Assembly (NCBI GenBank): GCA_932521035.1
Contig: OW051496.1
Span: forward strand, 310,001-374,000
DNA from: Oscheius dolichura
Lineage: Eukaryota; Nematoda; Chromadorea; Rhabditida; Rhabditidae
Direction of reading: 5' to 3'
Length of the DNA stretch: 64,000 bases
The notes under the pieces are model-generated. The model did not search any database and was not told the DNA's origin. It worked only from the letters and a program-made list of their open reading frames with translations. Both the position numbers and the translations under genes were made by a program. Below, piece after piece: positions 60,801 to 64,000 of the stretch (its first letter is position 1; each line of letters starts with the position of its first letter).

Positions 60801-62131
60801 TGGTTGATTTCCAGAGGACGGTTAGGTTTTAGAGAGGGTAGGGAGATGTTCCTCATGAATCGGCTCAATCCAATGGATATTGACTGGAGACCGCGGCTCT
60901 CCTCGAGGGAAAAGAAGCTGTCATAGCAGGGATGCCAATTATGGCCGGCCATATCTATAGAATTTATTAAAAAACGTTTCAGCGAGAATTTATGTAACAA
61001 TTTGGTAGTGCGCGATATTGCGGAGAAGAGAAATGTAGCAAAAACTTACATGGATAAACAATTTCCAGGTTGGAAAACATTTCCAACGAGGTGAAAAGAT
61101 TGGGACCGATTTGTAGCTGTCCAATAAGAAGGGTCAAATTTTTGAATTTCTGGTAAGCCGAGAGATCCTCAGGATAGGGTCCTGAAACGAACGGATTCGT
61201 GGACTTTAAAAGGACCGCAAGCCTACCGACGATACAAACCATCCCAGCAAAATTAGTACAATTCTCTGGAATATCCTCAAAAGTATAGAAATCTTTGAAC
61301 AGCTCCGGCCGGAAGCAGGGATCGTCCGTCTCACAGGCCCGGTACATTTTCCCGATGAATTGAGGATGCCGCGCGAGGAAGACCATTTCCTGGAACAAAA
61401 TGAGTGGGGGACGGGGAAGATTTGAACCTTTTTACTGAAACAGGCTTGCCCTTCGATGGTGTAGCTCTCCTCGAAATACAGCCGGCCATAAGTCAATTGA
61501 TAGTCCTCAAAGGAAAGGTAAATCTCTCCGGGACCCGTGACATTCCGTAGGGAATCGAATCCCATCGTGTGGAGGTACGGCTCGTGGACATGGATTACAT
61601 TAGTAAGATTTGCACGTTTTGCTGGAAATAGAAATAGACAAGAAAATTAGAAGAAGTGATCGTTTCATGTGCTCTATTCAAGTTCAAAAGCGAAACCGAA
61701 CAAATTTGGTCTTTTGATGTTTTGCTGGACCCTTTTGTAGGTGAGTGCCATTTTTTGATATTATTTTCATCTTTTCACGTGGATAAACGAAATAACAGTC
61801 TTACCTTCACTCTCATCACAGATAACTTCTTCCAGCCTCGAAAAGAAGGACAGATTCCTCGAGCCGGTATAGTTCTTCACATGGATACATCCCTCAATCC
61901 TTTTCAGTCCATCAAAAGTTCTATAAAGATCTCCAGTAAGAGAATCTGCAGCCCTATCCAGGATAAAGTGTCCTTTCACTGTTTCACAGCGTCTATTTGT
62001 ATTATTTGTAAGCCAAATACCAATTGTAGAGTTTATTAGGCATACTGAAATTTCAATTTTGTTGAAAAATAAGAGGAAAGACCTTCTGAACTGACTAAAA
62101 AAGGAAGGTACAGCAGAACGAACAGGAACAT
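57842..62131 (-). CDS. Receptor L-domain protein with 5-7 membrane segments
   Basis: Thirteen exons: 62131-62083, 62044-61805, 61621-61428, 61389-61227, 61181-61050, 60954-60691, 60644-60409, 60093-59918, 59880-59718, 59681-59511, 59470-59345, 58181-58015 and 57974-57842, giving 737 residues. A signal peptide (MFLFVLLYLPFLVSSE) precedes ~350 residues resembling two insulin/EGF-receptor L domains (GLKRIEGCIHVKNYTG, NLSFFSRLEEVIC; LLIGQLQIGPNLF, MFSNLEIVYP), with N-glycosylation sites and many Cys. Hydrophobic segments follow at about 369-388 (AWLAGTIFVLIGLWFG), 404-424 (YFMVTVILIMILSAVESVII), 456-480 (AACRQTSLIILILCYPDIIL), 491-512 (FSLFYIISASIVSFIAYVYF), a short one near 532, 601-623 (VIFTTLVVCFFALKAA) and 666-693. 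A 43-residue basic tail ends the protein. I do not recognise the membrane module. L-domain proteins are expanded in nematodes (IRLD) but this combination is unfamiliar. All phases close; the 36 nt intron 59682-59717 is the least certain join. Confidence 0.75.
58320..59190 (+). repeat. Intronic duplication with palindromic GAGCTCGACGAGCTC motifs
   Basis: In the 1.16 kb intron before exon 12 of the L-domain gene, TGGGAAAAACAC(G/A)AA(A/C)(T/C)CC with CAGCTCAAA and CGAGCCTC(T/C)AGCCCTC occurs near 58338 and 58806. GTATATGATAGA next to the 15-mer palindrome GAGCTCGACGAGCTC occurs near 58627 and 59142, and AGCTCGACGAG again at 58968. Confidence 0.65.
60116..60315 (+). repeat. Dispersed repeat R1, copy g
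   Basis: Plus-orientation copy in the L-domain gene intron 60094-60408: GCGCGCCCGTGTAAACAGCG, GGCGGCCGTTGCTTGGCG, GAAATTCGCTGAGCAAAATT, CCATTTTTCTCCCGTTTTTG and the AAATTCTGAG end. It is among the best preserved copies. Confidence 0.85.
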
Positions 62132-62573
62132 AATCGACAGCGATCCACTTGTATTCTAGACAGACCAGCGGAAGTTCGTAGTTTATAACGAGGAACCGCC
62201 AGTATCCCGGTAATGGAATTGTCTCGCAATCGCCGTTATCCGCGGAATAATTTTAAAGCAAAACATAAGGGTTCGAGAGATTATTTCCGCAATAATACTG
62301 AAAATATGATTTGTTTACAAGTTACATCAAGATCACTCCTGATCACACACCATATGCTTAGAATTTGCCGCAGTATTATCGCCAGATGAGAACTGAAGAA
62401 AATGAAAAAGAAAAGAAGCTGACTGGTCTTCTTTCGAGAATCCAGACGCTTTCTTTGACGCTTCAGGGACCGTGATAATCTAATTTATCACCTGCCGTAT
62501 CCAAATAGACGCGAGTTCGAATCCTAATGAAGAGTTCGAATCCTCATTAAAACCTGTATCTAGTTAATTTATG

Positions 62574-62960
62574 AGGCTATGGTGTCTGTCTGTCTGTCCG
62601 TCCGTATGTCGATACTTTGATCCGAGGATCTGTGGTTCAACCCCCGGCTCGGTCAAATGTTTTTGCTTTTTGTCCTGAGTATTCTGAAGTGTAGTCGCAT
62701 GTTTTCCGTGCGGGACCCGTTCGTGGCGGGACCCTCGAGTATTTGTACTTTTCTGTATGAGATTGGGATTTTTGCTTTTTTTGTTTTATGATTTTTTTTG
62801 CTCTAGGATGCTTCCCTTATCAAATTTTATCAACAAATATAAATATTTTTCTTTTCGTGGTGGGACCCCGCGGCAGAGATCGAGAGTTCGGGTACACCTT
62901 CGGGCAACTTCTTTTGCTTTATCTAATTAGCCCCGGCTGCCGGAATTTAGTTAGCCGTAA
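62574..62960 (+). repeat. SINE-like repeat related to the 55.6 kb unit
   Basis: It shares with the 55563-56380 repeat the order GCTA(C/T)GGTGTCTGT, then CGG.TC(A)AA with TTTTTGCTTTTT, GTGCGGGACCCG, CGTGG(C/T)GGGACC, GAG(A)GTTCGGG and AACTTCTTTT(G/A)CTTTATCTA.TTAGCC. It includes GTGGTTCAACCCC, a B-box-like word. It is diverged and contains an insertion around 62750-62850. Confidence 0.65.
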
Positions 62961-62999
62961 CTAAGTTCCGCCTTTGTTATTCAACTAATATTTATGTTA

Positions 63000-63201
63000 T
63001 TTTTCAGCGGACAACCCCTCCCTGGTTGGGGCTCCGAAATCGACATGCCGCAGGAAATCGGAATTCTCACTGGGAGTTTGGAGCTCTGTAATATTTTAAT
63101 ATCATAATATTTGAAATTCCAGGGTAAGAATCCGGGGGCTGCGCCCTCCGGACCCCCTGCTTAGTGGCTCCTCGTCGACATGCCCCAGGTCCGCTGAAAA
63201 A
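63000..63201. mobile_element. ~200 bp MITE-like element with perfect 13 bp inverted ends
   Basis: TTTTTCAGCGGAC at 63000-63012 is matched exactly by GTCCGCTGAAAAA at 63189-63201. The interior carries a direct repeat, GGCTCC..(A/G)TCGACATGCC.CAGG, near each end and a GC-rich hairpin (CCGGGGGCTGCGCCCTCCGG). No target duplication is evident. Confidence 0.65.
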
Positions 63202-63578
63202 TGCTCAGTGATACTGCAAAAGAACCGCAATCGACTGTAGTTATTTTTACAACAAAAATATTAACGAGAAAACAAGTACAGGAAATTAATAAATCTGTCG
63301 ATGAAACGATTTTTTCAGAAAAAGGAGGCTAACGAAAAATGCTGCCCGCGAAAAAAGATAATAGACATTTTCGACCGTATTTTCTACTGCCGGTAGCTCC
63401 CTTTAAAAGAGCCACCGAAACAGAAATTACGTAGCTTTAGATCTTTAATAAGGATCAAAAAACACAAAACACCACATTTTCAACAATTTTTGAAATGAAT
63501 CCTCTTGAATAGGAATACTTTAAAGGGAGGGAACGATTTATTTGTTTAATAGGGGATTACTCTGTGGAATTAGAAAGG

Positions 63579-64000
63579 TTATCGGTTAAATGGCGGGGGA
63601 AAAACAATTGAAGACATACCATAGCACCCATTGGGAAGCTGGGGACCCTCTCTCCAGCTTTTTCCATTAAATATTTCAGTTTTATCTCCTCCAATTACAA
63701 AAATCTCATTGTCAAGGACTGCTGCAGAAAAGTCACATCGAGGTTGTTTCATAGGTGGCAGTTCTTTCCATGTTCCTTTTCCTTCTAGATTACTCAGTTC
63801 CAGTACAGTATGGATTTGTGTCTTTCCATCATGACCTCCCATTAAAATGAGATTATTTCCATAAGAAACGGTAGAATGAGCAGCAAGAGGTGTTGGCATA
63901 TCATTCAGCTCCGTCCAGACACCACTCTCCGGGTCGAAACATTCCACACTTTTCAAATAATTCGAATCACCATACCCACCACAGACAATGAATTTGCCAT
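63579..64000 (-). CDS. Kelch-repeat protein, 3' part (gene runs off right edge)
   Basis: A single open exon from the window edge to the stop at 63579 encodes ~140 residues with Kelch signatures: IVCGGYGDSN, LKSVECFDPESGVWTEL, LILMGGHDGK and FVIGGDKTEIF. It aligns in order with the C-terminal third of the kinase-Kelch protein at 7655-9797 (LSAHSLVTYENKF vs LAAHSTVSYGNNL; WKPLPPMKYPSA vs WKELPPMKQPRC; IFDGERWRDG vs IFNGKSWREG; FMSSVI vs GMSSIV). A GTATGT donor-like site near 63619 is not used in this model because the matching GMSSIV motif lies beyond it. Whether a kinase domain precedes the Kelch part is outside the window. Confidence 0.85.
   Translation of the reverse strand, partial: GKFIVCGGYGDSNYLKSVECFDPESGVWTELNDMPTPLAAHSTVSYGNNLILMGGHDGKTQIHTVLELSNLEGKGTWKELPPMKQPRCDFSAAVLDNEIFVIGGDKTEIFNGKSWREGPQLPNGCYGMSSIVFPPPFNR

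Larger units (their letters stand above)
62132..63578. other. Gap between L-domain gene and right-edge Kelch gene
   Basis: It contains the L-domain gene upstream region, a SINE-like unit (62574-62960), a small MITE (63000-63201), and text near 63395-63440 resembling the right end and flank of the MITE at 2886-3332. A 15 bp direct repeat, AGTTCGAATCCT(A/C)AT, occurs at about 62513 and 62530. No gene is recognised. Confidence 0.5.

Noticed and set aside
63611-63619. GTATGT donor inside the right-edge Kelch exon
   Set aside because: The conserved GMSSIV motif, matching FMSSVI of the paralogue, lies beyond it, so reading through is preferred.

Overview
The window is eukaryotic nuclear DNA, most likely from a nematode. 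Genes are split by many introns, some only 36-50 nt long, with TTTTCAG-type acceptors. Several start codons sit just after such an acceptor, as in trans-spliced nematode genes, but no spliced leader can be seen. The gene set also fits: a class A acetylcholinesterase with a Trp-rich tetramerisation tail, cathepsin Z, a TACE/ADM-4 protease, V-ATPase subunit H, dihydropyrimidine dehydrogenase, an alpha-carbonic anhydrase, a Cys-loop channel and a receptor L-domain protein. The species cannot be named from the sequence.

Layout: a TACE/ADM-4-like metalloprotease 5' half (1-1587, -) is divergent from V-ATPase subunit H (2344-6096, +). A kinase-Kelch fusion gene (7655-9797, +) follows. Next is a 4 kb stretch full of foldback and inverted-repeat elements (9.8-13.9 kb), then dihydropyrimidine dehydrogenase (13883-21283, -) and cathepsin Z (22813-25043, -). 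A short charged PPxY protein gene (25415-26209, +) has a tRNA-Thr in its intron. About 8 kb without a recognisable gene leads to carbonic anhydrase (34028-36217, +), which converges on acetylcholinesterase (36688-42443, -). The esterase gene carries two tRNA-Thr(AGT) genes in one intron. After another 8 kb gene-poor gap come a Cys-loop channel subunit (50766-54699, -), a small secreted Cys-rich protein (55457-56781, +), a receptor L-domain plus multi-pass membrane protein (57842-62131, -) and the 3' part of a second Kelch gene (63579 to the right edge, -).

Exon models were built by hand from reading frame, GT/AG sites and family similarity. All internal phases close, giving full-length proteins of 469, 584, 1043, 295, 246, 623, 396, 118 and 737 residues. 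The genes look functionally independent and do not form an operon, although the esterase and the Cys-loop channel are both typical of neuromuscular signalling.

The non-coding part is unusually rich in families that recur across the window: a ~190 bp repeat with seven copies, mostly in introns; a 16 bp motif (GCCACAGTTAGACAGC) with more than 20 matches on both strands; several MITE-like inverted-repeat elements; tRNA-derived SINE-like units; and several local tandem duplications. The most unusual proteins are the kinase-Kelch fusion, with a Kelch relative at the other end of the window, and the L-domain multi-pass protein.
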